Part shown: piece by piece, positions 32,644-43,747 of the stretch | Layout of the letters: each line of letters starts with the position of its first letter | How positions within the stretch are numbered: the first letter of the stretch is position 1 | NCBI GenBank assembly: GCA_963755635.1 | Contig: CAVWKS010000008.1 | Span: 124,001-188,000, forward strand | Length of the DNA: 64,000 nucleotides | DNA from: AC-32 sp963755635 | Lineage (GTDB): Bacteria; Actinomycetota; Thermoleophilia; Gaiellales; Gaiellaceae | Direction: 5' to 3' | The notes under the pieces: model-generated | The model's input: the letters and a program-made list of their open reading frames with translations, nothing else | What the model was told of the DNA's origin: nothing | The model's database searches: none | Program-made: the position numbers and the translations under genes

Positions 32644-32809
32644 TAGTGCCCCGTCCGGTGTTGCCGCCGAGTCTCTGGGTCGCGAGCACCAAGCCAGGGG
32701 CCGCACTCGTCCGCAGCCAAGGCTGGTTGCCTTGGCAAGGGCGAGGGTGGTTCCTGGCGCAGCGTGATCGCGGACCAGAGGCCGGCACGCAATGCCGGAC
32801 GGGGCACTA
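32644..32809. repeat. 166-bp palindromic element with 15-bp terminal inverted repeats
   Basis: The element is bounded by a perfect 15-bp inverted repeat, TAGTGCCCCGTCCGG at 32644-32658 and its complement at 32795-32809. Inner arms also pair: CTCTGGGTCGCG with CGCGGACCAGAG (near-complementary), CCAGG with CCTGG, and a central perfect hairpin GCCAAGGC-TGGTT-GCCTTGGC at 32716-32736. The RNA would fold into one long rod. The right arm supplies the TAG stop of the SepIVA-like gene, and the left arm ends just before the nitroreductase start. No protein is encoded. It could be a MITE-like repeat or a structured RNA. Confidence 0.7.
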
Positions 32810-33319
32810 GTAGGGCTGGTCGTCGTTCGAGCTCTCGGCGACGCCCATGGCGACGCCGGCGACCACCGTCTCCTGCGAGCGCTCGTGCAGCCGCTCGCGA
32901 CCCCGCTTGACCGCCGTCAGGAACTTGTCGAGGTTGACCTCGAGCGTGGAGAGGATCGAGTCGGCCCAGTCCTCCATCTCGAGCCGCGTCTCCCGGGCCT
33001 GGCGGCGGGAGTCCTCGACGATCTCGCCGGCCTGGCGCTCCGCGAGCTTGACGATCTCGGTCTGCGACGCCTCGCGAATGGCCTGCTCGCGGGCCTCGCC
33101 GAGAATCCGGTCACACTCGCGCTTCGCCTCGGCCAGCATCTCCTGGCGCTCCTTGACGATCCAGCGGGCCTGCTTGATCTCCTCGGGGATCGTCGCCCGC
33201 ATCTGGTCGAGGATGTCGTAGATCTCCTCGCGGTCGATGCGAACCTGGTCGGTCAGCGGAACGGCCTTCGCGTTGTGCACGAGGTCGTCCAGCTTGTCGA
33301 TCAAGACGAGTACATCCAT
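32807..33319 (-). CDS. DivIVA-like coiled-coil protein, SepIVA-like
   Basis: A 170-residue protein, mostly long amphipathic helix. It starts MDVLVLIDKLDDLVHNAKAVPLTDQVRIDRE and continues with long Glu/Arg-rich heptads (EIKQARWIVKERQEMLAEAKREC). The N-terminal segment and the place between coaD and DUF177/rpmF match mycobacterial SepIVA, a division and cell-envelope factor. Its stop codon lies inside the palindromic element, so the last few residues may have been changed by that element. Confidence 0.8.
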   Translation of the reverse strand: MDVLVLIDKLDDLVHNAKAVPLTDQVRIDREEIYDILDQMRATIPEEIKQARWIVKERQEMLAEAKRECDRILGEAREQAIREASQTEIVKLAERQAGEIVEDSRRQARETRLEMEDWADSILSTLEVNLDKFLTAVKRGRERLHERSQETVVAGVAMGVAESSNDDQPY

Positions 33320-33352
33320 GGATTTGCGGAGTTTACAGAGGAAACCGGCTGC

Positions 33353-33648
33353 TCAGCCGCGGCGCTGAAACCAGCGCCGCCTGGGCTCTGGCTCGACGGG
33401 AGCCGGCGCGGCAGGGCGCGGTGCGTCGGTCCCGGAGATCCAGCGGCGGCCGCTCGCCTTCAGCTCGTCCAGCAGCTGCGCGGCCTCGCTGCGGGCGAGC
33501 ACGACCTCATCGGCGTCGGCGAGCCGCTGCTCGAGCCGGTCGGCCGCCTCGCTCTCGGCGCCGCGGGCGCGGAGCTTCTGCAGGACCTCGTGCGCTTCCC
33601 GCTTGCCCAACCGCACGTCGTGGCCCGCGCCGAGGATCTCTTCCACGG

Positions 33649-33652
<4 letters not shown>
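33353..33652 (-). CDS. Small hypothetical protein next to coaD
   Basis: A 99-residue protein I do not recognise. The first 65 residues are charged and helical (GKREAHEVLQKLRARGAESEA and so on), and the end is Pro/Arg-rich (PAPVEPEPRRRWFQRRG). No membrane segment or Cys is present. GTG 33652 overlaps the coaD stop (GTGA), which supports it as a real, coupled gene. It may share a role with the downstream SepIVA-like protein in the cell envelope, but only position suggests that. Confidence 0.65.
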
Positions 33653-34160
<508 letters not shown>

Positions 34161-34164
<4 letters not shown>

Positions 34165-34699
34165 TCTGCGTCGAAGAGGGTGAGGCGCGCGGCGCCGTAG
34201 CGGCGGCTTGTTCGCTTCGCCAGCGGCAGCTCCGGTTCCTCCGCGGCGGCGGTCTCGACGAGCAGGACGCCGCCGGGCGCGACGACCGCGGGCAGGTGCT
34301 CAATCAGCGCGTTTTGCAGGGAAGAAAACCTCCGGTAGGGCGGGTCGACCAGCACGAGATCGTAGCTGGTGCCTGTTCTGGAGTCGTTTCGCAGGGCGGT
34401 CAGGGCGTCCTGGCAGAGGACGGTCGCGTTGTCGAGGCCGAGCTTCTCGAGGTTGCGGTTGATCGTGCGACAGGCTTCGCGATCGTTCTCCACGAAGGTG
34501 GCGTGGGAGGCGCCGCGGGAGAGCGCTTCGAGCCCCATCGCGCCCGAGCCGGCGAACAGGTCGAGGACGGTCGCTTCTTCGGCGGCACCCGGGCCGAGCA
34601 GGTTGAAGGCGGCCTCGCGCACACCGGTCGCCGGTCGGCCTGGTCTCCGCGGCCCTTGGGCGCGAAGATCCTGGCCCCCTTGCGCGAGCCGGCGATGAT

Positions 34700-34705
<6 letters not shown>
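34161..34705 (-). CDS. rsmD: 16S rRNA (guanine966-N2)-methyltransferase RsmD (frameshifted)
   Basis: The start RIIAGSRKGARIFAPKGR (GTG 34705) is in one frame and the rest, VREAAFNLLGPG to the DAE end, is in another. A single missing base near 34665 joins them into about 181 residues. Methylase motifs are present: LDLFAGSGAMGLEALSRGA (SAM site) and LVLVDPPYRRF (catalytic). Because of the break, the C-terminal part reads in frame with the end of recG and gives a false fusion. rsmD-coaD is the usual pairing. Confidence 0.9.
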
Positions 34706-36752
<2,047 letters not shown>

Positions 36753-36762
36753 GCGGGCCAGT

Positions 36763-37642
36763 CTAGGAAGCGGCGCGGCTCTCCTCGTCCTCGAACCAGA
36801 AGAAGCCGACCGTTCCCGGCCCGGCATGCGCGCCGACGACGGGCCCGAGGCTCGTCACGAGCTCGATCTCTGCACCTGGTCGTGTCCTCCGGACCAGCTC
36901 GCGCAAGGCCTCGGCCTTCTCGGGCGCGTCCGCGTGCGCGATCCCGACGCGGAGCTGCGGGCCGTCGTGGGTGCCGGCCTCGAAGGCGGAGGCGAACTCG
37001 AGGAACGCCTTCCGGTTGCCGCGGACGCGCTTGACCGGAACCACCTCGCCGTCCGTGATCGTCAGGATCGGCTTGATGTGGAGCAGCTCGCCCGCCCAGC
37101 CGCGCGCTCGTCCCGACACGCCCGCCGCGCACGAGGTACTCGAACGTGTCGAGCGTGAAGAGCAGGCCGGCGTCGCGCCGGTAGCGCTCGACGAGCCTGT
37201 CGATCTCCTCGTCCGTGGTTCCGTGCTCCAGCCGGCGCTGGACCGCGAGGCCCAGGAGCGCGATCGCCGCCGACGCACTGCCCGAGTCGATAGTCCGAAC
37301 GCGCTCCCCGCCGAGCAGTTGCGCCGCGCTGCGCGCGCTCTCGATCGTGCCCGAGAGCTTGCCCGCGATGTGGATCGACAGGATCCGCTCGTACCCGGCC
37401 AGCTCCTCGTAGGCCGCGAGGAAGTCGCCCGGCGTCGGCTGCGAGGTCGCCGGGGTCTGCCCGCCCGCACGGAGGCGCTCGTAGAACGCGGCCGGAGCGA
37501 GCTCGACGTAGTCGCGGAAGCTCTCGTCGCCGAAGCGGACGTAGAGCGGCACGACGCGCCAGTTCGGGAACCGCTCCGGCGCGTCGGGAAAGTCGGCCGT
37601 CGAGTCGACGACGATCGCGGTGTTCTCGGCGGTGAGATTCAC
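36763..37642 (-). CDS. DegV family protein, likely fatty-acid-binding FakB (frameshifted)
   Basis: About 292 residues in two frames joined by one extra base near 37110. The N-terminal part has AIVVDSTADFP, QPTPGDFLAAYEEL, ILSIHIAGKLSGTIESA and TIDSGSASAAIALL; the C-terminal part has LLHIKPILTITDGEVVPVKRVRG and GAHAGPGTVGFFW. These are DegV/FakB hallmarks, including the Thr/Ser residues that bind the fatty-acid head. FakB presents exogenous fatty acids to FakA for phosphorylation. GTG 37642 overlaps the receiver gene stop. Confidence 0.88.
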
Positions 37643-38022
37643 GCGGCCGCCGGCCGCGCCGCGTTGCGGACCGCCGCGATGATCGCGTCGAGGCCGACGT
37701 CCTTCTGCAGGCAGTCGATCGCGCCCGCTTCGACCAGCGCCTCACGCTCGCGCGGGTTCGCCGAGGCGGTCAGGCAGACGACAGCTGTCTCGGGACACGC
37801 CTCGAGCACCGCGCGCGTCGCCTGGACGCCGTCGAGGCCCGGGAGCCGGTAGTCCATCAGCACGACGTCGGGCCGCAGCTCCGCGACCACCTCTGCGGCG
37901 TCGGCGCCGTCTTCGACCGATCCGACCACGGTGATCTCGCCGCGCAGGGCGAGCAGCAGCTCGAGCGCCTCGCGAAAGACGGCGTTGTCCTCGACCAGGA
38001 CGACGCGGATCGGCTCTGTCAT
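37639..38022 (-). CDS. Single-domain response regulator (receiver only)
   Basis: A 127-residue receiver domain with no output domain. The acidic pair is in VVLVEDNAVFREAL, the phosphoacceptor Asp in PDVVLMDYRLPGLDG (about residue 56), the Thr/Ser switch in VVCLTASANP and the Lys in DCLQKDVG. No histidine kinase is nearby. It lies between the fatty-acid kinase genes, with 9 bases after fakA and a GTGA overlap with the fakB-like gene, so all three are probably one transcript. Confidence 0.9.
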   Translation of the reverse strand: MTEPIRVVLVEDNAVFREALELLLALRGEITVVGSVEDGADAAEVVAELRPDVVLMDYRLPGLDGVQATRAVLEACPETAVVCLTASANPREREALVEAGAIDCLQKDVGLDAIIAAVRNAARPAAA

Positions 38023-38031
38023 ACGCCGACT

Positions 38032-39610
38032 CTATTCAGCGGACAGGAGGAGCGGATAGTGCGGCTGGCCTCCCTCGTGCACCTCGATCTCCAGCTCCGG
38101 GTGCCGCTCGGCCAGCGCCTCGACGAGGCCGTCGACCTGCGCGGCGTTCTCTCCGGTGAGGAGCGTGAGCACGTCGCGCGGCTCGGCGAGCAGGCGCTCC
38201 GCGACTTCGCGTGCGACCTCGTCGAACGACGGGCCGGCCGCCACGGCGTGCTCGCCGGCCAGGCCGAGGAACTCTCCCCTGCGGGTCGTGAAGCCGTCGA
38301 TCGACGCCTCGCGCACGGCGACGGCCACCTCGCCCGTGACGATCGCTTCGAGCGCGCTGGTCATCTCGGCCGCATTCTCGGTCGGCTGTCCGCTCCTCAT
38401 TGAAGGCGACCAGCGCGGCGAGACCGGCCTGGAGCGAGCGGGTAGGAACGACGCGCACGGGCCGCTCGGACAGCTCCGCGGCCTGCTCGGCGGCGAGGAT
38501 CACGTTCGAGTTGTTCGGCAGGAGGATGACCTCCTCGGCGTTCGTCGCCTCGACCGCTGCGAGCAGCTCGGCGGTCGCGGGGTTCAGCGTCGGGCCGCCT
38601 TCGACGAGTCGCGCGGCGCCGAGGCTCTCGAAGAGGCGGCGGTTTCCCTCACCGGCGCAGACGGCCACGACCGCGCAGCGCGCGCCCGGCCCGGCGCTCG
38701 GCAGCAGGCGCTCCTCCCGCTCCTCGGTCTGCTGGTGCATGTCCGCGACCTCGACCCGCTCGACGGTGCCCACTGCGGCGCCGAGCGCGAGCGCCGCGTC
38801 CGGGTCGTCCGTGTGGACGTGCGCCTTCAGCGCACTCGGGTCGCCGACGACCATCAGCGAGTCGCCGAGCCGTTCGAGCTCGCGCTCGAGCGCGGCCTTG
38901 TCGAGGTCGTCTCCCTCGACGACGAACGTCGTGCAGTAGCGGAAGCGCGACTGCGCCTGGTGGACCGCCTCCGGCGCGAGCTCCTCCTCGGGCGGCTGGG
39001 GCGGCAGCTCCTCGCCCGCCAGCGCGGCGGCGATCCCCCGGACCAGCTCGACCAGGCCCGCGCCGCCCGCGTCGACCACGCCCGCCTGGCGCAGGACGTC
39101 GAGCTGCTCGGTCGTGCGTGCGACCGCCTCCTCCCCGCGCCGGACAACGGCTGCGAAAAGCTCCGGGAGGGCCGCGTCCTCCCGCGCGGCAGCCTCGGCG
39201 GCAAGCTCGCGGGCGACGGTCAGGATCGTTCCTTCGACGGGCTCGCGCACGGCCGCATAGGCAGCGTCGCTCGCGGCTGCGAAAGCGCGCGCGACCGCCT
39301 GGGAATCGATCTCGCCGGCCTCCGCAAGCGCCTCGGCCGCGCCACGGACGATCTGCGAGAGGATCACGCCCGAGTTGCCGCGCGCGCCGAGCAGCGCCGC
39401 CCGCGTCGCCTCACGCGCGAGCTCGGGCCGGTCGCGCGCCTCGGAGCTCGCCAGGGCTTCCGCCACAGCGCGAGCCGTCAACAGCAGGTTCGTCCCCGTG
39501 TCGCCGTCGGGGACCGGATAGACGTTGAGGTCGTCGATCCGCCGCCGGCTGCGCTCGAGGCTCGCGCAGGCCGCGTCGACCAGGGCTCGTAGCAGCTCGA
39601 GCTCGCTCAT
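38032..39610 (-). CDS. DAK-domain fatty-acid kinase FakA-like (frameshifted)
   Basis: About 525 residues. The N-terminal DhaL/DAK2 domain has NVYPVPDGDTGTNLLLTARAV (Mg-ATP Asp residues), LLGARGNSGVILSQIVRG and VVDAGGAGLVELVRG. The middle and C-terminal parts carry SRFRYCTTFVV, KAHVHTDDP and a DegV-like fold with LLPNNSNVILAAEQAAEL. The frame breaks at about 38395 by one extra base; the last 115 residues (TENAAEMTSALEAI onward) continue in another frame. FakA phosphorylates FakB-bound fatty acids. ATG 39610 is the start. Confidence 0.88.
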
Positions 39611-39694
39611 CCCACCGAGCGGCGATTGTGCCTCAACCGGGGGCCCGAGCTTGCAAGACTACGAGTGGGCGGGCACCACAACGGAAGGAGCGCG

Positions 39695-40012
39695 ATGTCG
39701 GTGATCATGACCCTCTTGATTCAGGGCGACCCGAAGAAGATGGAGGAGTACGCCGCGGCAAACAAGGATCAGATGGACGCGATCGTGAGCAAGGCGAAGG
39801 AGCAGGGCATCATCGCGCACCGGTTCTACGGCAGCGAGGGCCAGATCATGGTGATCGACGAGTGGCCGGACCCCGAGAGCTTCCAGCGCTTCTTCGAGGA
39901 CCAGCGTTCCGAGATCGAGCCGATGATGGAGGCCGTCGGCGCGCAGGGCGAGCCGCACGCCACCTTCTGGCACAAGCTCGAGACCTACGACGACGTCGGC
40001 TGGGAGTCCTAG
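39695..40012 (+). CDS. Small ABM-like alpha/beta-barrel protein
   Basis: A 105-residue protein beginning MSVIMTLLIQGDPKKMEEYAA, with a GGAAGGAG ribosome site four bases before the ATG. The pattern, strand, helix, then IVSKAKEQGIIAHRFYGSEGQIMVIDEWPDPESFQRFF, fits dimeric ferredoxin-like barrels of the antibiotic biosynthesis monooxygenase superfamily, which includes monooxygenases and simple binding proteins. The specific reaction is not predictable. It is divergent from fakA with 84 bases between the starts. Confidence 0.75.
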   Translation: MSVIMTLLIQGDPKKMEEYAAANKDQMDAIVSKAKEQGIIAHRFYGSEGQIMVIDEWPDPESFQRFFEDQRSEIEPMMEAVGAQGEPHATFWHKLETYDDVGWES

Positions 40013-40030
40013 CCGAGCCGGGCCGAGCGG

Positions 40031-40222
40031 TCAGATCGCCTTCGTGACCTTGCCGGCCTTGAGGCAGCGCGTGCAGACGTAGGCGCGGGTCGCCTTGCCG
40101 TCCAGCAGCATGCGGACGCGCTGGAGGTTCGGGTTGAAGCGCCGCTTCGTGGCCACCATCGAGTGGCTCCGGTTGTGGCCGAACGACGGCTTCTTGCCGC
40201 AGATTGCGCAGACCTTGGACAC
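40031..40222 (-). CDS. rpmB: 50S ribosomal protein L28
   Basis: A 63-residue L28 reading VCAICGKKPSFGHNRSHSMVATKRRFNPNL and CTRCLKAGKVTKAI. Two CxxC pairs show the zinc-binding form. GTG 40222 is the start; the longer upstream extension overlaps ribH in another frame. It lies 29 bases after the ribH stop. Confidence 0.95.
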   Translation of the reverse strand: MSKVCAICGKKPSFGHNRSHSMVATKRRFNPNLQRVRMLLDGKATRAYVCTRCLKAGKVTKAI

Positions 40223-40251
40223 GGCGGCGGAGTGTAGCCGAACGCGCGCTA

Positions 40252-40923
40252 CTAGCCGCCGGCGGCAGCCCGCAGCTGCGAGAAGACGTCGGCCATCTCG
40301 AGCGCCGTCCGCGCGGCCTCCGCGCCCTTGTCGAGCCGGGCCCGCGCCTGTTCCTCGTCGTCGGTCGTGAGCACGCCGAACGCCACGGGCACGCCCGTCT
40401 CGAGGCCCGCGAGCTGGAGACCACTCGCCGCCTCGCTCGCGACGAACTCGAAGTGCGGCGTGTCGCCCCGGATCACCGCTCCGAGCGCGACGATGCACGA
40501 GTAGCGGCGCGTCTTCGCGAGCGCCATCGCCGCGAGCGGCAGCTCGAAGGCGCCCGGCACCGGCACGATCGTCACTGCCTCGCGGCCGACGCCGGCCCGC
40601 TCGAGCTCGTCCAGCGCTCGGCTGAGCAGCTCGCCGGTGATCCCGCCGTTGAACCGGCCGACGACGACGCCGACCGAGCGGCGCGCGCCCGTCGGCTCGC
40701 CTTCGATCACCCCGTACCCGTCGGGAACGCTGAAGCCGCCGGCGGCGTGCTCGGCCGCGGCCGGCCGCGGCAGCTCGTCCTCTTCGGCTGGGAGATCCTC
40801 GTCCGGCTCGGCCACGGGCTCCGGCTCGGCCTCGGCCGACGGCTCGAGCTCCGGCTCGGCTTCGGGCTGCGGGTCCGGCTTCTCGCCGGGCCAGAGCTGC
40901 GTGTCCTCGATGCCTTCGCTCAC
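40252..40923 (-). CDS. ribH: Lumazine synthase with acidic N-terminal extension
   Basis: A 223-residue protein, against about 155 for typical enzymes. The last 145 residues are a standard RibH, from SVGVVVGRFNGGITGELL, with IVPVPGAFELPLAA, VALGAVIRGDTPHFEF and PVAFGVLTTD. They make 6,7-dimethyl-8-ribityllumazine. The first 75-80 residues are disordered and rich in Glu, Pro and Ala (PEAEPELEPSAEAEPEP and more). GTG 40923 overlaps the ribBA stop (GTGA), so the extension appears to be translated. No Lys-rich or catalytic element is in it. Confidence 0.93.
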   Translation of the reverse strand: MSEGIEDTQLWPGEKPDPQPEAEPELEPSAEAEPEPVAEPDEDLPAEEDELPRPAAAEHAAGGFSVPDGYGVIEGEPTGARRSVGVVVGRFNGGITGELLSRALDELERAGVGREAVTIVPVPGAFELPLAAMALAKTRRYSCIVALGAVIRGDTPHFEFVASEAASGLQLAGLETGVPVAFGVLTTDDEEQARARLDKGAEAARTALEMADVFSQLRAAAGG

Positions 40924-42173
40924 GAGCTCTCGTCGGAGTCGAACTTCAGGTCCTGGTGGTGCAGCCGGTGTCCCAGCTTCTCCCGCTTCGTCGCCAGGTA
41001 GCGCCGGTTCTCGGCGTTCGGCGGCGTCTCGATCGGGACCTGCTCGACCACGGTCAGACCATAACCCTCGAGCCCGCTGATCTTCTTCGGGTTGTTCGTC
41101 AGGATCCGGATCGTCGTCAGGCCCAGGTCGGCGAGGATCTGGTTGCCGATCCCCCACTCGCGCGCGTCGGGCGGGAAGCCGAGCTCGAGATTCGCCTCGA
41201 CCGTGTCGAGCCCGTTCTCCTGCAGCTCGTAGGCGCGGAGCTTGTTGAGCAGGCCGATCCCGCGGCCCTCCTGCGCCATGTAGAGGAGCACACCGCGGTC
41301 CTCGCGGGCGATCTGCCGGAGCGCCTGGTCGAGCTGCTCGCCGCAGTCGCAGCGGAGCGAATGGAAGACGTCCCCGGTCAGGCACTCGGAATGGACGCGG
41401 ACGAGCACGTTCTGGACGCCGTCGACGTCGCCGCGGACGAGTGCGAGGTGATGCTTGCCGGTGAGCCGCTCCCGGAAGGCGACCGCGGTGAACTCGCCGT
41501 ACGCCGTCGGCAGCCGCACGGAGGTCGTGCGCTCGACGAGCTTCTCCGTGCGCCGCCGGTACTCGATCAGGTCGGCGACGGTGACCATCTTCAGGCCGTG
41601 GCGCTCGCAGTACGGGATCAGGTCGGGCACGCGCGCCATCGTCCCGTCGTCGTTCATCACCTCGCAGACGACGCCGGCGGAGCTGAGCCCGGCGAGCCGT
41701 GCGAGGTCGACCGCGGCCTCGGTCTGGCCCGCGCGCTGCAGGACCCCACCGGGCCGCGCGCGGAGCGGGAAGACGTGGCCGGGCTGGACGAGGTCGCCGG
41801 CGCCCTTGCTCGGATCGATCGCGACCTGGATCGTGCGCGAGCGGTCGTGGGCGGAGATGCCGGTGCTGATCCCTTCGCGCGCCTCGATCGAGACGGTGAA
41901 GGCGGTGCCGAACGGCGTCTCGTTGCGCTCGGTCATCGGGCGCAGGCCGAGCTCGTCGCAGCGCTCCTCCGTCAGGCAGAGACAGATCAGGCCGCGGCCG
42001 TGGGTCGCCATGAAGTTGATCGCCTCGGGCGTCGCGAACTGGGCCGCGATCGTGAGATCGCCTTCGTTCTCGCGGTCGGCGGCGTCGACGACGACCACGA
42101 GCCGGCCGTGGCGGATGTCCTCGATCGCCTCCTCGACGGGCGCGAAGACGGCTGAACGCTGCTCGCTGCTCAT
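40920..42173 (-). CDS. ribBA: Bifunctional DHBP synthase / GTP cyclohydrolase II
   Basis: A 417-residue fusion. The N-terminal RibB part has DAADRENEGDLTIAAQFATPEAINFMATHGRG, ISAHDRSRT and GHVFPLRARPGGVL. The C-terminal RibA part has VRVHSECLTGDVFHSLRCDCGEQL with zinc Cys residues and LLYMAQEGRGIGLLNKLRAY. Together they make both precursors of riboflavin, from ribulose-5-phosphate and GTP. It overlaps ribE upstream by ATGA and ribH downstream by GTGA. Confidence 0.97.
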   Translation of the reverse strand: MSSEQRSAVFAPVEEAIEDIRHGRLVVVVDAADRENEGDLTIAAQFATPEAINFMATHGRGLICLCLTEERCDELGLRPMTERNETPFGTAFTVSIEAREGISTGISAHDRSRTIQVAIDPSKGAGDLVQPGHVFPLRARPGGVLQRAGQTEAAVDLARLAGLSSAGVVCEVMNDDGTMARVPDLIPYCERHGLKMVTVADLIEYRRRTEKLVERTTSVRLPTAYGEFTAVAFRERLTGKHHLALVRGDVDGVQNVLVRVHSECLTGDVFHSLRCDCGEQLDQALRQIAREDRGVLLYMAQEGRGIGLLNKLRAYELQENGLDTVEANLELGFPPDAREWGIGNQILADLGLTTIRILTNNPKKISGLEGYGLTVVEQVPIETPPNAENRRYLATKREKLGHRLHHQDLKFDSDESS

Positions 42174-42784
42174 GAACCGGATCGTACTCCGCCCGGAGTG
42201 GCCAGCCGCTCGACGTACTTCGCGAGCACGTCGGCCTCGACGTTCACCTGGTCGCCGGGCTCGAGCGCGCCAAGAGTCGTCTCGCGCAGCGTATGCGGGA
42301 CGAGCGCGATCGCGATGCCCTCGTCGTCGAGCTCCGCGACCGTCAGCGAGACACCGTCCACGGCGATCGAGCCCTTCTCGACGCAGTAGCGAAGAAGCGG
42401 CTCGGGCAGGTCGAGCCAGAGGCGCGAGCCATCGCCTTCGCGCTCGTGGGAGCGGACGCGCGCCGTCCCGTCGACGTGACCCTGGACGTAGTGCCCGCCG
42501 AGTGGCTCCCCGGCTCGCACCGCAGGCTCGAGGTTGACGCCGTCACCCGCGCCGAGCGCGGCGAGCGTGGTGCGGCCGAGCGTCTCGGCGACCGCGTCGA
42601 AGGCGAGCTCGCCGTCGGTTGCCTCGACCGCGGTCAGGCAGCAGCCGGAGACCGCGACCGAGTCGCCGAGCTCGATCTGCGCGGCCGTCTGCGGAGCCGC
42701 GATCCGCAGCCGGAGTGGGCTCTCCGCCCCGTTTCGCTCGGCCGAGACGACCCGTCCGCGCTCGCGAACGATGCCCGTGAACAT
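42170..42784 (-). CDS. ribE: Riboflavin synthase, alpha chain
   Basis: A 204-residue protein of two similar lumazine-binding repeats. Each begins with the typical MFTGIVRERGRV or GHYVQGHVDGTARV pattern, and includes SVAVSGCCLTAVE and KGSIAVDGVSLTVAE. It dismutates two lumazines to riboflavin. It lies 18 bases after ribD and overlaps ribBA. Confidence 0.96.
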   Translation of the reverse strand: MFTGIVRERGRVVSAERNGAESPLRLRIAAPQTAAQIELGDSVAVSGCCLTAVEATDGELAFDAVAETLGRTTLAALGAGDGVNLEPAVRAGEPLGGHYVQGHVDGTARVRSHEREGDGSRLWLDLPEPLLRYCVEKGSIAVDGVSLTVAELDDEGIAIALVPHTLRETTLGALEPGDQVNVEADVLAKYVERLATPGGVRSGS

Positions 42785-42802
42785 GCGGACAGGCTACCCC
42801 CG

Positions 42803-43747
42803 TCAGGGCTCGTGGACGTAGGCCGTCAAGAGCAGGTCCTCGCCCACCGGCTCGCAGGTCAGGCGGCGAAGCTCGACCGGCTCCGGGAGCTCCGCGACCG
42901 GCCCGGCGCCCGTCCCGGCGAGCCGCGGCGCGACGAAGACGAGCAGCTTGTCCACGAGATCCGCCGCGAGGAACGCGCCGGCGAGCGTCGGCCCGCCTTC
43001 GAGGAGCAGCGTCCTGACACCGTCTGCCCCCAGCGCCTGGAGCTCCTCCGCGAGGGGCCCGGAGCGCAGCTCGAGCTCGGAGCCCGCGGGGAGCGGCCCG
43101 CGCCCGAACGCCAATCGGCGTGGCTGCCGCGCGACCTCGACCCCGCGCGCGGTCAGCGCCGGGTCGTCCGCCCGCACTGTCCCCATCCCGACCGCCACCG
43201 CGTCCGACTCCGCGCGCAGCTCGTGGACGCGCCGCCGGCTCTCCTCGCCCGACACCCAGCGGGAGCCCGGCACAGTCACGCGCCCGTCGAGCGTGACCGC
43301 CACCTTGTAGATGACGAACGGGCGTCCGCGCGAGATCCAGACCCGCCACGCCTCGTTCTGCTGCCGCGCCTCCCACGAGTCGACCATCTCGACCTCGACG
43401 CCCGCCTCGCGCAGCCGCTCGAAGCCCTGGCCGTCGACCTTCGGGTTCGGGTCGCCCGCGCCCGCCACGACCTTCGCCACACCCGCAGCGGCCACGGCGT
43501 CCGCGCACGGCGGCGTCCGGCCGTGGTGCGAGCACGGCTCCAGCGTCACGTAGAGGGTGGCACCGCGCGCCCGCTCGCCCGCCGCCTCGAGCGCCGCGAC
43601 CTCGGCGTGCGGCGAGCCTGCTCCCGCGTACCAGCCCTCGCCGACGACCTCGCCGCCGGAGACCACGACCGCGCCCACCAGCGGATGCGTGTGCTCCACG
43701 CTGCCCCGGCCACGCTCAGCGAGCTCGAGCGCCCGCTCGAGACTCAT
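42803..43747 (-). CDS. ribD: Riboflavin biosynthesis deaminase/reductase
   Basis: A 314-residue bifunctional enzyme. The N-terminal zinc deaminase has THPLVGAVVV, GSPHAEVAAL and LEPCSHHGRTPPCADAV. The C-terminal reductase has YKVAVTLDGRV, SDAVAVGMGTVRADDPALTAR and LLLEGGPTLAGAFLAADLVD. It converts the pyrimidine from GTP in two steps. ATG 43747 overlaps the rpe stop (ATGA). No FMN riboswitch fits here because there is no intergenic space before the gene. Confidence 0.96.
   Translation of the reverse strand: MSLERALELAERGRGSVEHTHPLVGAVVVSGGEVVGEGWYAGAGSPHAEVAALEAAGERARGATLYVTLEPCSHHGRTPPCADAVAAAGVAKVVAGAGDPNPKVDGQGFERLREAGVEVEMVDSWEARQQNEAWRVWISRGRPFVIYKVAVTLDGRVTVPGSRWVSGEESRRRVHELRAESDAVAVGMGTVRADDPALTARGVEVARQPRRLAFGRGPLPAGSELELRSGPLAEELQALGADGVRTLLLEGGPTLAGAFLAADLVDKLLVFVAPRLAGTGAGPVAELPEPVELRRLTCEPVGEDLLLTAYVHEP

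Noticed and set aside
32644..32809. 6S RNA, SRP RNA or cobalamin riboswitch
   Set aside because: The rod shape would suit 6S RNA, but none of the conserved boxes of SRP RNA or the B12 riboswitch were recognised, and 6S cannot be confirmed without a covariance search.
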